Source: Actinomycetes bacterium (lineage in GTDB: Bacteria; Actinomycetota; Acidimicrobiia; Acidimicrobiales; Poriferisodalaceae). From it: a DNA stretch of 64,000 nt. Shown in pieces: positions 1-9,078 of the stretch; position 1 is the first letter of the stretch, and the number at the start of each line of letters is the position of its first letter. The stretch lies in assembly GCA_024228575.1 (NCBI GenBank), contig JAAETH010000595.1:27613-91612 (forward strand), written 5' to 3'. The notes below the pieces were generated by a model. That model worked only from the letters and a program-made list of their open reading frames with translations, was not told the DNA's origin and made no database searches. The position numbers and the translations under genes were made by a program.

Positions 1-342
1 TTCGTGGACGGACTCGCCCGTTCGTTCGGCAGCGAGGGCGACACCACGCAATGGTGATCTGAGGTTCTTCTCGACGTCGACCGCCAGGGCCCGAAGAGGT
101 GAGATGTACAGCACCCGGCACCGTTCGCCCTTGTCGGGAACCGGGTCGGTCATGATGCGATCGATCGCCCACAAGAACGCAGCAAGCGTCTTGCCAGAGC
201 CTGTCGGCGCGAGGATCAGCGAGTGTTTGCCCTGCGATATTGCGCTCCAACCCTCGGTCTGAGCGTTCGTGGGCGCGGCGAACGTCGTGTCGAACCACTC
301 GCGAACCACGGGCGAGAAACGATCGAGTACTTCTGCCGGCAC
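1..342 (-). CDS. lhr: Lhr-family ATP-dependent helicase, N-terminal part (runs off the window)
   Basis: The first 114 codons of a superfamily 2 helicase are read leftwards and cut by the window edge. Visible are an N-terminal LDRFSP..REWF segment, a Q-motif-like FAAPTNAQTEGW stretch, Walker A APTGSGKT (about residues 44-51) and motif Ia-like ISPLRALAVD. This order is typical of Lhr, a large 3'-5' helicase of DNA repair. I chose GTG at 342 because the homology to Lhr starts (short leader, then a LSRF/LDRF segment) begins there. In-frame GTGs at 411 and 465 would give a longer leader. It is divergent from the gene at 480, so the roughly 140 bases between hold both promoters. Confidence 0.85.
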   Translation of the reverse strand, partial: MPAEVLDRFSPVVREWFDTTFAAPTNAQTEGWSAISQGKHSLILAPTGSGKTLAAFLWAIDRIMTDPVPDKGERCRVLYISPLRALAVDVEKNLRSPLRGVALAAERTGESVHE

Positions 343-479
343 CTCGATCAGCCTATTGAGACGCTGGGACAGCCACCCCGCCGAACCTGCTGCAGAGCTC
401 GGCTCGAACACGGTGCGCCCCACACGGGTTTCACCAGGCCGAGCGTCCGTGGGCGCCCTAAACACGACAGTATTGGGCG

Positions 480-1271
480 ATGATCGATGTCCGAACTCAG
501 TTCGCCCACCTGCACACCGCCGAAGGTGTCTTCGCGATCCCCAATCCCTGGGACATAGGCTCTGCCAAGATCCTTGAGGCTCTCGGGTTCAAGGCGCTCG
601 CCACAACCAGTTCGGGGTTCGCCGGCGCACTCGGGGTCCACGATCAGGAGACGACCCTCGACCAGCTGGTCGACCACGTAGCCGACCTGACCGCAGCGGT
701 AGCGATACCCATCAACGTCGACGCCGAGTTCTGCTTCGCCGACTCACCGTCGGGGATCGTCGAGACCATCGAACGTCTGGCGACGGCCGGCGCAGCGGGA
801 ATATCCATAGAGGACTTCGACCCGAGGACGGAGGCGATCATCGACATCAACACGGCGACGAATCGCGTCGCTGCCGCCACCGCCGCAGCCAGGCGACACG
901 ACATCTTGTTGACGGCACGGGCCGAGAACCACATCTACGGCATCGACGACATCGACGACACGACCGCCCGACTCGAGGCCTTCCGCGACGCCGGCGCCGA
1001 CGTTGTGTACGCCCCGGGTGTGATCCGCCCCGAGGATCTCCGCCGTGTGGTCGACGTCGGACTCCCGGTCAACGCTCTCGCCCTGCCGGGGGCACCCTCG
1101 ATCGCCGAGATGGGCGAGCTGGGAGTTCGGCGGGTCTCGACCGGTGGAGCACTTGTGTGGGCTGCGTACGGAGCGTTGGCCCGCGCCGGGCGAGAGCTAC
1201 TCGACGCCGGTACGTACGGTTACTTCAACGAAGCTCTGTCCGTCGCCGACAGAAGCGCCTTCGACTCGTAG
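480..1271 (+). CDS. Isocitrate lyase / PEP mutase superfamily enzyme
   Basis: 263 residues forming a complete (beta/alpha)8 barrel of the PEP mutase/isocitrate lyase family. Members form or cleave C-C or C-P bonds next to an oxyacid (2-methylisocitrate lyase, oxaloacetate decarboxylase, carboxy-PEP mutase). Seen: IPNPWDIGSA near the N-terminus, ATTSSGFAGALG, the metal-binding NVDAEF strand (about 79-84), SIEDFDP (about 109) and LTARAENH (about 141). The KKCGH lyase signature of true isocitrate lyases is absent, so the exact reaction cannot be named. It stands alone on the plus strand, 43 bases before a VOC-family pseudogene. Confidence 0.85.
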   Translation: MIDVRTQFAHLHTAEGVFAIPNPWDIGSAKILEALGFKALATTSSGFAGALGVHDQETTLDQLVDHVADLTAAVAIPINVDAEFCFADSPSGIVETIERLATAGAAGISIEDFDPRTEAIIDINTATNRVAAATAAARRHDILLTARAENHIYGIDDIDDTTARLEAFRDAGADVVYAPGVIRPEDLRRVVDVGLPVNALALPGAPSIAEMGELGVRRVSTGGALVWAAYGALARAGRELLDAGTYGYFNEALSVADRSAFDS

Positions 1272-1314
1272 AGCCGATTTGGGTGCCGTGGCCCGTTGCT
1301 TCCAAGATGTGACG

Positions 1315-2121
1315 ATGTCCTCGGAGATCGACCTGGATCACGTCGCCATCGCGTCCGAAAGCGGATGGGACAACGTCGACCGATACGCCGGAGATCTCGG
1401 CGGCAGATGGGCGGGCGGCGGCCTGTCATTGGGCTTCCACTTCTGCCAGATAACGTTCGCGAACGACGTACGGATCGAGATCCTCGAACCCCGCGACGTG
1501 CACGAGTTCGACTTCCTCCGATGATTTCTCGACCGCAACGGTCCCGGGCCACACCACATCACTTTTAGGGTCCCGCTCCTCGACGATGCGATCTCCAGAG
1601 CCATCGAAGACGGCTACCGAGTGGTCGGGGTCAATCGCGAAGACGACAACTGGCAAGAAGCATTCATTCACCCGAAGAGTTCACACGGCATCGTCGTACA
1701 GATGGCCCAGCAAGGCGGGAACGGCGAGGGAGAGTCCGTTTTCTCCGAAGCCGAGGCTCACCCGGAAGGTCGGTCTGGAAAGACGGCCTCACTCGAACGA
1801 CTGGTGCATCTGGTCGCAGACCTCAACAGCGCAGAGGCGATGTTCGCCGACGTCCTTGGGGGGACCGTTGTGGGCGAGGGATCCGAGCAACTCGGTCCAT
1901 ATCGAGACCTGACCTGGCCCGGTCCTGCCCGTTTGCGCCTGGTCAACCCGACCGAGCCGGCCGCGGCCGCATGGATGGGGCCCCGAGCAGGTCGGCTCCA
2001 TCACTTTCGCTTCAGCGGAACCGAGGGCGTCGATGTGACGGGTGCCGTCGGCCGGAACGACGGAACCAGAGAGGTCAGGCCAGAGAACAACCTCGGCGTC
2101 AGGCTGGTTCTGGCACCCTGA
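1315..2121 (+). pseudogene. Two-domain VOC (glyoxalase-like) protein with one in-frame TGA
   Basis: Reading from ATG 1315 gives about 268 codons in one frame with a single interruption, TGA at 1522-1524, and a normal stop at 2121. The first part has the VOC start LDHVAIAS and ends IEILEPR...DFLR. Directly after the stop the same frame continues FLDRNGPGPHHITFRVPLLDDA, the classic VOC core with its metal-binding His region. A second, weaker VOC half follows (LERLVHLVADLNSAE..., RLHHFRF). Related proteins have Arg-Arg-Phe-Leu here, so CGA to TGA by one transition is the simplest event. It could be a real nonsense mutation, a sequencing error, or read-through; internal GTG 1621 could restart translation. 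Confidence 0.8.
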
Positions 2122-2156
2122 TGGCGAACCGGGTCGGCGCCCGATGATCGAGGTTG

Positions 2157-4304
2157 TCAGAACAGGGTCAGTGGCCCACTCGGATCGCTCGCGGGTTCCA
2201 CGAGCCCGCCCAATGGCTCTGGAAGCTCCTCTGAATGGACCACTGCAAGGCGTTTCGTCGAACGGGTGAGCGCTACATAGAGGGCCCGCAGCCCCTGCGG
2301 CTGCTCGGCGACGATACGACCCGGCTCGACCACCACCGAACCGTCGAGCTCGAGGCCCTTGACCAGGGTGACCGGTACCAGCGCGAGCTCGGGATGAAGC
2401 GAGCCGGTGACGTTGCGAGAAGCGTTGGTCGCCCGGCCGTACTCGACTCCCGAAGCCGCCAGCCGGCGGTCGAGCTCGTCGATCAGAGAATCTGGGGCGA
2501 TGATGGCGACGCTTCCCCCATCGAGCACGCTGAGCTCGTCTAGGGCCGCTGCTATGGCGCCGTCGAGCAAGCGGTGTGGATCGACTCGCTCGATGGTCGG
2601 CTCGGCGCCCTTCTCCCTCACAGCCGTGGGTGGACTCAGATCCGGGGCTGCAACGGCTAGCACCTTGAGAGCGAGCCGAAGGTTCGGCGCGGGAATTCGA
2701 TAGCTGAGCGTCAGATCGCGAATGCGGGGTTCAAGGCGCCCGGTCGGCAGGAGATCGAGCACCTCGCCCCACGAAGAGGAGGCTCCCGGAGCGGTGGCCT
2801 GGGCAATGTCTCCGACGATGGTGAACGATCCGTTGAGCGACCGGCGGGCGACCATACGAAGCGCCATCGGGCTGTGGTCCTGGGCCTCGTCGATGACGAT
2901 GTGCCCGTAGGTGCGGACCTCTTCTTCGTCCTTGTTCGCGGGCAGAGTGCCAAGGCGAGAGTGGGCCTCGTCGAGCACCGCCACGTCAGCGTCGGCCCAC
3001 ACATAGTCGGTGAGGCTGTCGCCGCGCTCACGGTGCAGTTCGGCAACCGTCGAGTCGAGTTCGATCTCGTCGAACTGCGGGAACCCTGCAGCGAGCGCAG
3101 ACCGGAGGAGCGCCTTTGAGCCGAAGAGGTCTCTCAACAGCTGATGCGGGGTCAGCACCGGCCAAATCCACTCGAGCGCCTCCTTGACGTCGCGATCGCG
3201 AAACAATCGCGATCGAACGACCTCGGGATCGGGCTTGGAGCGATGGCTGTCTGCCAATCGTCTGAAGACCTCGTTCTCGACAAAGGTCCTGGCGCGGTTG
3301 TGGTTCCTGAAGCGACGACGAGCCTCGGAGACAATCTGGGCAGAATCGGCAATCGACAGCCTGAGGCGGACAACACCGAAGGGAACCACGACGGATTCGC
3401 GAAGCCTCCTCTGGCGATCGCGAACCGCCCGGCGAACGACCTCGATCATCGCTAGGTCGCCCTTGATGCGTGCCTGCTCGGGGGCGTCGGAGAGACGCAC
3501 ACGAGTGTCGGGGAAGAGATCGGCGATGAGGTCGGCAAGAACCGACAAATGAACGCCGGCCTCGCCGAGCGATGGAAGGACGCGTTCGATATAACGCAGG
3601 AACAACCGGTTCGGGCCGAGGACGAGCACACCCTGGCCCTCGAGGGGAAACCGGTGGGTGTAGAGAAGGTAGGCGGCACGGTGCAGCGCAACGACCGTCT
3701 TGCCAGTTCCCGGACCGCCCTGGACGATGACCGTGCCCTTGAGCTCGTCACGGATGATCTTGTCTTGCTCGCCCTGGATCGTGGCCACGATGTCTCGCAG
3801 CTGACCACTGCGGTTCTGTTCGAGCGCAGCGACGAGAGCGCCGTGACCCTGGTACGTGTCGTCGAGACGGTCGAGGTCGAAGAGCTCGTCCTCCATGTCG
3901 AGCAGCTGGCGGCCGCGAGTGACGAAATGGCGCCGCAGGATCAGTCCCATGGCTTCGCGGCCGGTGGCCCGATAGAACGGCTCGGCGACCGGGGCTCTCC
4001 AGTCGACAACCACGGGCTCCTGATGTTCGTCGGCCACGGCGAGTCGCCCGATGTGGAACACCTCTTCATCGACGGTGTCGACCCTGCCGAACACCAGCGA
4101 TGCCGATCCGAGCTCGAGCTGGCTCAGGCGGGTGTGGATCTGCTCTTCGATGACATCGCGTTCATAGCGCGCCTGGGTGGTGCCTCCGCGACCGACCTCG
4201 ACCATGCTGCGAAGTTTTGTCGCCCTCGAGCGAGCAGCATCGAGACACGCGTAGGCGTGATCGATGTAGGCCTGTTCGGCTACCAATTCGGGGTGTTCGC
4301 TCAC
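2157..4304 (-). CDS. helD: HelD/HelR-like superfamily 1 helicase that recycles RNA polymerase
   Basis: About 715 residues. Order: N-terminal coiled-coil arm (first ~75 residues), the VVDWRAPVAEPFYRAT segment typical of actinobacterial HelD, Walker A GGPGTGKT (about residue 200), VIDEAQDHSP (Walker B) and C-terminal LRALYVALTRSTKRL (helicase motif VI). HelD proteins push arms into the RNA polymerase channels, release stalled enzyme and DNA, and in some actinobacteria (HelR) protect against rifampicin. I prefer GTG 4304 (VSEHPELV) because GGAGCGAGG lies just upstream; GTG 4319 adds five residues. UvrD-like repair helicases lack this N-terminal arm. A hairpin sits about 40 bases upstream. Confidence 0.85.
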   Translation of the reverse strand: MSEHPELVAEQAYIDHAYACLDAARSRATKLRSMVEVGRGGTTQARYERDVIEEQIHTRLSQLELGSASLVFGRVDTVDEEVFHIGRLAVADEHQEPVVVDWRAPVAEPFYRATGREAMGLILRRHFVTRGRQLLDMEDELFDLDRLDDTYQGHGALVAALEQNRSGQLRDIVATIQGEQDKIIRDELKGTVIVQGGPGTGKTVVALHRAAYLLYTHRFPLEGQGVLVLGPNRLFLRYIERVLPSLGEAGVHLSVLADLIADLFPDTRVRLSDAPEQARIKGDLAMIEVVRRAVRDRQRRLRESVVVPFGVVRLRLSIADSAQIVSEARRRFRNHNRARTFVENEVFRRLADSHRSKPDPEVVRSRLFRDRDVKEALEWIWPVLTPHQLLRDLFGSKALLRSALAAGFPQFDEIELDSTVAELHRERGDSLTDYVWADADVAVLDEAHSRLGTLPANKDEEEVRTYGHIVIDEAQDHSPMALRMVARRSLNGSFTIVGDIAQATAPGASSSWGEVLDLLPTGRLEPRIRDLTLSYRIPAPNLRLALKVLAVAAPDLSPPTAVREKGAEPTIERVDPHRLLDGAIAAALDELSVLDGGSVAIIAPDSLIDELDRRLAASGVEYGRATNASRNVTGSLHPELALVPVTLVKGLELDGSVVVEPGRIVAEQPQGLRALYVALTRSTKRLAVVHSEELPEPLGGLVEPASDPSGPLTLF

Positions 4305-4345
4305 AAAGCCTCGCTCCACCGAGTCACAGCAGGTCCAGCTAGGGT

Positions 4346-4360
4346 GAGCCCTTCGGGCTC
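4346..4360. other. Perfect short hairpin in the helD-hemE gap
   Basis: GAGCCC-TTC-GGGCTC forms a 6-bp perfect stem about 40 bases upstream of the helD start. A second small inverted repeat, TCGCC-TAC-GGCGA, follows about 8 bases later. No T-run adjoins either. HelR genes of some actinobacteria carry a rifampicin-associated promoter element upstream, but I do not recognise that consensus here. The rest of the 4305-4587 gap shows no gene. Confidence 0.35.
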
Positions 4361-4587
4361 GGACACATCTCGCCTACGGCGAAACGTTCACCAAGGCTGA
4401 ATACTGACTCACGCTCCTAGGGGACCATCAAGGCTATCCAGTCGACCGATGAGCACCACACCGTGAGCCCAAAGCCACCGATCGGCTGTAGCGTCACGTA
4501 GGTTCCTTGGCCCTCCCGCACAAGGCCGAGCGCTGACCAGAGTTCGGACGCCTCCAGCAAGACGACGCAAGACGACGAAGGTGCGAG

Positions 4588-5658
4588 ATGCTCCCCTCCG
4601 ACCATCCGATCCACAAACTCGCCGACAGCGACTACCTGAGGGCTTGTCGAAGCGAAACCCACGATCGGGTACCCGTGTGGTTCCAGCGCCAGGCCGGTCG
4701 TAGCCTGCCCGAGTATCACGCCATCAGGGGTCCGGGCAGCATCCTCCAGACCCTCCGGAACCCCGAGATCAGCGCCGAGATAACCCTTCAGCCCGTGCGC
4801 CGATACGGCGTCGACGCGGCGATTCTTTATTCCGACATCGTCGTACCGGCCGAGTGCATCGGGTTCGGGGTCGATGTGGTTCCCGGAGTTGGGCCGGTCA
4901 TCGAGGCGCCCTTCCGGTCGGCCTCGGACCTCGAACGACTGCGTCCGCTCGACCCGGACAACGACACGGCTCACGTGCTGAAGACGATCGAGATTCTCGT
5001 TCGGGAACTCACCATCCCATTGATCGGGTTCGCAGGTGCGCCCTTCACGCTCGCTTCCTACTTGATCGAGGGTCGACCCAGCCGCGACTACGCCAACACG
5101 AAGGCACTGATGCTGAATGACCCTGGTCTCTGGCACCAGCTGATGGAACGCCTGAGCGACCTGGCCATCGTCTCGATCCGTTCCCAGGTGCTGGCCGGCG
5201 CTTGCGCCGTCCAGCTGTTCGATAGCTGGGCTGGTGCTCTTGCACCCGCCGACTACCGCGAGTTCGTCCTCCCTCACAGCAGCAGGGTGTTCGCAGAACT
5301 CGAGGACTTCGGGGTTCCGCGGGCTCACTTCGGCGTCGGAACCGGCGAACTCCTCTCCATGTTCGCCGAAGCCGGCGCGGACGTCGTCGGAGTCGACTGG
5401 CGAATCCCTCTCGACGAGGCGCGACGCCGCACCGGGGGTGAGGTAGCCCTTCAGGGCAATCTCGACCCGGCCGTCTGCCTCGCCGAATGGCCAAACGTCT
5501 CAGAGCACGTACGGCGGGTGCTCGCCGCAAACGACGGGCACCCGGGTCACATCTTCAATCTGGGCCACGGAGTCCTTCCCGCAACCGACCCGGCAATCCT
5601 CGAACAGGTCGTCGCTCTCGTCCACGAGGAAGGGTCGGTCGGAGCGGGCGATGACTAG
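4588..5658 (+). CDS. hemE: Uroporphyrinogen III decarboxylase
   Basis: 356 residues, the usual family length. It decarboxylates the four acetate side chains of uroporphyrinogen III to give coproporphyrinogen III in the cytosol. The N-terminal substrate-binding signature is VPVWFQRQAGRSLPEY (about 30-45), followed by the YSDIVVP loop with its catalytic Asp, and later GFAGAPFTLASYLIEG, the second family signature. The C-terminal half has FNLGHGVLP. Start ATG 4588 follows GGTGCGAG. It heads a run with hemY (8-base overlap) and lnt (4-base overlap), so the three are probably translated from one message. Confidence 0.97.
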   Translation: MLPSDHPIHKLADSDYLRACRSETHDRVPVWFQRQAGRSLPEYHAIRGPGSILQTLRNPEISAEITLQPVRRYGVDAAILYSDIVVPAECIGFGVDVVPGVGPVIEAPFRSASDLERLRPLDPDNDTAHVLKTIEILVRELTIPLIGFAGAPFTLASYLIEGRPSRDYANTKALMLNDPGLWHQLMERLSDLAIVSIRSQVLAGACAVQLFDSWAGALAPADYREFVLPHSSRVFAELEDFGVPRAHFGVGTGELLSMFAEAGADVVGVDWRIPLDEARRRTGGEVALQGNLDPAVCLAEWPNVSEHVRRVLAANDGHPGHIFNLGHGVLPATDPAILEQVVALVHEEGSVGAGDD

Positions 5659-7045
5659 TCGGAGAGTGGTCGTTGTCGGTGGTGGCATCACCGGCCTGAC
5701 GACCGCCTACCGGCTGACGACCCTCGACCCGTCACTCGAGATCACGGTTCTCGAGTCGCTCAACCGTCTCGGGGGAATGATCAGGACGGGCAAGTTCGCC
5801 GGATCCAGCGTTGACGAGGGCGCCGATTCCTTTCTTGCTCGTATTCCCGAGGCGACCGACCTGTGCAGGGAGCTCGGCATCGACAACCGGCTCATCAGCC
5901 CCTCGGTCGACGGCGCCACCGTCTACAGCCGGGGGAAGATCCGCCGGATCCCCGACGAGCTCGCCCTGGGAGTTCCAACCAGCTTCTTCCAACTCGCGAG
6001 ATCGGGAATCGTCTCATTGGGTGGAGCCATTCGAGCGGGCATGGACCTGTTCAAGCCCGACGATTGGCCAGGACAGGACGAGTCGGTAGGAGACCTGATC
6101 AGCCGTCGGCTGGGGGCCGAGGTCGCCCAACGGCTCGTCGATCCACTGATCGGAGGGATCAACGCCAGCGACACCTACGAGCTGAGCGCCCGCATGGCGA
6201 CCCCCACGATCGCCCACGTGGCCAGGCGGAACCGCAGCCTCATCCGGGGTATGCGTTCGTTTCACGACAGGACAAGACACGTCTCGGGTCAGCCCGCATT
6301 CCACAGCTTCGCTGGCGGGATGTCAGTTCTTGTCGATCGGCTGGAGGCAGCGCTCGACACTGTCGACCTGAAGATGTCGGCCCCGGCCCATTCGATCTCC
6401 GCTCAAGGCGACACCTACACAGTCCACTCCGACGCGGGCGACATCTCCGCTGAGTCAATCGTGCTGGCCTGTCCCGCGTCTACGTCGGCAAGCTCGTTGG
6501 CCGGGATCTCACCCAACGCCGCAGAACTCCTCGGTCGCATCACCTACGCGTCGGTGGCCGTCACCACGGTGTCGCTGCGGTCGACCGACATCGCCCACCC
6601 GTTGGAGGGTGCCGGTCTCTTGATCCCCCGGCCGGAGGGGATGCTCACAACAGCGGTCACATGGGGTCACCTCAAGTGGCCTCATTGGTCGGAGGATCCC
6701 GATCGCGCCGTATTGCGCATCTCGTCGGGTCGCCACGGCGACGACCGGGCTATGCAGCTCGACGACGACGAGTTGGTCGAGGCTCTCAGCGCGGAACTGG
6801 GCGACTTGCTCGAGATCTCAGGACCGATCCTCGAGTGGAAGGTCACCCGCTGGCCTAACTCGCTGCCGCAGTACCCGCCCGGCCATGGCGACCGTGTCAC
6901 AGCCATCGAGGCAACCCTCAGACGCGATGCTCCACGAGTGTTCGTCACCGGTGCCTCCTACCGTGGAGTCGGTATCCCCGCGTGTATAGATCAGGCGAAC
7001 GATGCGGCCCAGGCCGTCATCGACGCGATCGGTCCCAGAGAATGA
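5651..7045 (+). CDS. hemY: HemY/CgoX-type FAD-dependent coproporphyrinogen III oxidase
   Basis: 464 residues. The N-terminal dinucleotide fold RVVVVGGGITGLTTAYRL is followed by an amine-oxidase-type body and a C-terminal FAD-closing segment VTGASYRGVGIPACIDQA. The family is annotated as protoporphyrinogen oxidase, but in actinobacteria the enzyme mainly oxidises coproporphyrinogen III to coproporphyrin III (CgoX) for the coproporphyrin-dependent route. The HemQ gene at 19980-20687 fits that reading. It overlaps hemE by 8 bases, and its TGA overlaps the lnt start in an ATGA. Ferrochelatase is not in the window. Confidence 0.93.
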   Translation: MTSRRVVVVGGGITGLTTAYRLTTLDPSLEITVLESLNRLGGMIRTGKFAGSSVDEGADSFLARIPEATDLCRELGIDNRLISPSVDGATVYSRGKIRRIPDELALGVPTSFFQLARSGIVSLGGAIRAGMDLFKPDDWPGQDESVGDLISRRLGAEVAQRLVDPLIGGINASDTYELSARMATPTIAHVARRNRSLIRGMRSFHDRTRHVSGQPAFHSFAGGMSVLVDRLEAALDTVDLKMSAPAHSISAQGDTYTVHSDAGDISAESIVLACPASTSASSLAGISPNAAELLGRITYASVAVTTVSLRSTDIAHPLEGAGLLIPRPEGMLTTAVTWGHLKWPHWSEDPDRAVLRISSGRHGDDRAMQLDDDELVEALSAELGDLLEISGPILEWKVTRWPNSLPQYPPGHGDRVTAIEATLRRDAPRVFVTGASYRGVGIPACIDQANDAAQAVIDAIGPRE

Positions 7046-8538
7046 CCTCACCCACCGCGGACGATCCCCCGGCAACCGGTGGACGCCTGCGCCGACTCGC
7101 ACCGCGCCTGCGCATGGTCGCAGCCGGTGTCCTGGCAGCGTTTGCCCTCGGCCCGTGGGGCTGGTGGCCATTGGCGATCATCGGGATGGCTATGACCTTC
7201 GACTCGGTCAACCAGCCGATCGGACGACGCGAGCGCTTCGTTCGTGTTTGGTGGTTCATGCTCGGCTACTACGTACTCGGCGTCGCCTTCATCATCGATC
7301 TCACCATTCCCGGATACCTCATAGCCGTACCGGTGCTGGCAGCGGTCATGGCCGCCCCACACAACATCGCTGGCCCCGCGGCCACCCGCGGAATGGGGTT
7401 TGTCGCTGCGATCGTCGTCGGGGAGGCCTGGCGATGGGCCTTCCCGTTCGGCGGTGTTCCCATGGGCGGGTTCGCACTCGGCCAGGTGAACGGCCCACTG
7501 CTGCCGGTTGCCAGCACCCTCGGCGCCCTCGGCGTGGTGGCCGTCGCCGCCACGCTCGCTGTTGGGGTCGCCCACACCTACAGGCGCCGACCCCGACAGG
7601 CCGGCATCCACCTCATTGTTGTGGGCCTGGCACTGGTATTGGCTCATGTCGACGCCGACACGACGCCGAACGGCAGCTTCACAGCGTCATCGGTGCAAGG
7701 TGGTGGCTCGCTCGGCACCAATGCCGAGACCAGCGATCAGGCTCCCGTATTCACGCGCCACCTCGAAGCGACCAGCGAAGCTCCAAATGGATCGGTCGTC
7801 CTCTGGCCCGAGTCTGCGGTCATCGTCACCGGCGACTTCGCCCGGAGCAACAAGTTCGAGCGGCTGGCCGAGCTGGCCGTCGAGAAGGACCTGACCCTCA
7901 TCGTCGGAGTCACCCAGAAACACGACAGAACCTTCGACAACCTGGCCGTGGTCATCTCTCCGACAGGCCACATCGTCGACGAGTACCAGAAGGTTCACCT
8001 CGTCCCGTTCGGCGAGTATGTCCCTTTCAGGTCCTTCATCGCCAAGTTCGCGGACCTGTCGCTGATACCCCGAGATGCCGCTCCGGGGAAGGGCGCCGGG
8101 TTCCTGCAAACACCGAATGGGCCCGCAGCGGTGGGCATCTCGGTCGAGATCTATTTCCCAGAGCGCATCCGCAGCGGCATCGTCGAAGGTGGCGAGTTCA
8201 TCGTCAACCCGACCCTTGCCTCGTCGTATCGCACCACCCATGTTCCCGAGCAGTCGCTGGCATCAGCCCGGCTTCGCGCCGTCGAGAGCGGACGTTGGGT
8301 CCTCCAGTCGTCGACCACCGGCTACACGGCGATCGTCGACAACACCGGCAAGGTGATAGGTCGCAGCGGACTGAAGGAAAAGGCGATCATCACGGCCGAC
8401 GTCGAGAAACGAATCGGCGACACCTGGGCCACGCGGTTGGGAAAACACCCCATCACCCTCGTGTCCCTGATCACGCTAGCTGCGCTGGCACTGTTGCACC
8501 CTCGAAACAACGCGGCCCGGGTCAAGCCTCGAGAATGA
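7042..8538 (+). CDS. lnt: Apolipoprotein N-acyltransferase homologue with Ser at the catalytic Cys position
   Basis: 498 residues: a set of N-terminal membrane helices (about 25-215), then a periplasmic nitrilase domain. Lnt transfers an acyl chain to the N-terminal Cys of lipoproteins. The expected triad is Glu-Lys-Cys. Glu257 lies in LWPESAVI and Lys317 in YQKVHLVPFGEYVPF, but the strand that should read ICYEV..FPE reads ISVEIYFPE, placing Ser367 where the nucleophile belongs. Spacing (257, 317, 367) resembles E. coli Lnt (267, 335, 387). Start ATG 7042 overlaps the hemY stop. The 3' end overlaps convergent dtd by 17 bases. It may be an inactive or altered acyltransferase. Confidence 0.85.
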   Translation: MTSPTADDPPATGGRLRRLAPRLRMVAAGVLAAFALGPWGWWPLAIIGMAMTFDSVNQPIGRRERFVRVWWFMLGYYVLGVAFIIDLTIPGYLIAVPVLAAVMAAPHNIAGPAATRGMGFVAAIVVGEAWRWAFPFGGVPMGGFALGQVNGPLLPVASTLGALGVVAVAATLAVGVAHTYRRRPRQAGIHLIVVGLALVLAHVDADTTPNGSFTASSVQGGGSLGTNAETSDQAPVFTRHLEATSEAPNGSVVLWPESAVIVTGDFARSNKFERLAELAVEKDLTLIVGVTQKHDRTFDNLAVVISPTGHIVDEYQKVHLVPFGEYVPFRSFIAKFADLSLIPRDAAPGKGAGFLQTPNGPAAVGISVEIYFPERIRSGIVEGGEFIVNPTLASSYRTTHVPEQSLASARLRAVESGRWVLQSSTTGYTAIVDNTGKVIGRSGLKEKAIITADVEKRIGDTWATRLGKHPITLVSLITLAALALLHPRNNAARVKPRE

Positions 8539-8959
8539 TCGTGACCGGGCCGTCGTTCTCGATGTTGACGGTCATTTCGGCCCTGAACCGTCCAGTGGCG
8601 ACCTCGACGCCCAGATCGGTCAAACGATCCACCACGGCCTCCACCAGAGGTTCGGCCACTGCGGCAGGGGCGGCACCACCCCAACCCGGACGCCTACCAC
8701 GCGTCGTATCTGCGTAGAGGGTGAACTGGCTGACCACCAACACCGATCCTCCGACATCGACCAACGACTGGTTCATCACGCCTTCGTCGTCGTCGAAGAT
8801 CCTCAGGTTGACCATACGATCGGCGAGCTTGTGGGCCACCTCGACGGTGTCGTCGTGGGTAGCACCAACCAGCACACACAAGCCAGGTCCTATCTCGCCC
8901 ACACATTCGCCGTCGACATCGACCGACGCCGTCTTGACCCGTTGCAGCACACTTCGCAC
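8522..8959 (-). CDS. dtd: D-aminoacyl-tRNA deacylase
   Basis: 145 residues, the normal DTD length. It hydrolyses D-amino acids (and glycine) mischarged on tRNA. Seen: N-terminal VRSVLQRVKTASV, the SQFTLYADT signature (about 79-87) and, near the C-terminus, the cross-subunit motif MTVNIENDGPVTI (about 127-139). GTG 8959 is chosen because homologues begin at (M)RAVLQRV; the longer reading frame up to 9004 adds 15 residues with no homology. It converges on lnt and overlaps it by 17 bases. Confidence 0.95.
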   Translation of the reverse strand: MRSVLQRVKTASVDVDGECVGEIGPGLCVLVGATHDDTVEVAHKLADRMVNLRIFDDDEGVMNQSLVDVGGSVLVVSQFTLYADTTRGRRPGWGGAAPAAVAEPLVEAVVDRLTDLGVEVATGRFRAEMTVNIENDGPVTIILEA

Positions 8960-9078
8960 GGGAATGAAGCTAGCGGCCGCGCCGCAACAATAGAACCAGG
9001 ACAAAGGCCGATAACATGTCTCGGCGCCATCCGGCCGGCCGGTAGTGGGCGCCAGCGGCGCGAGGAGACAGCAAGACG

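Noticed and set aside
1522..1524. Selenocysteine codon
   Set aside because: Homologues have Arg, not Cys, at this place, and I see no SECIS-like hairpin directly after it.
7002..8717. 571-codon plus-strand frame
   Set aside because: Arg/Pro/His-rich shadow of lnt in another frame.
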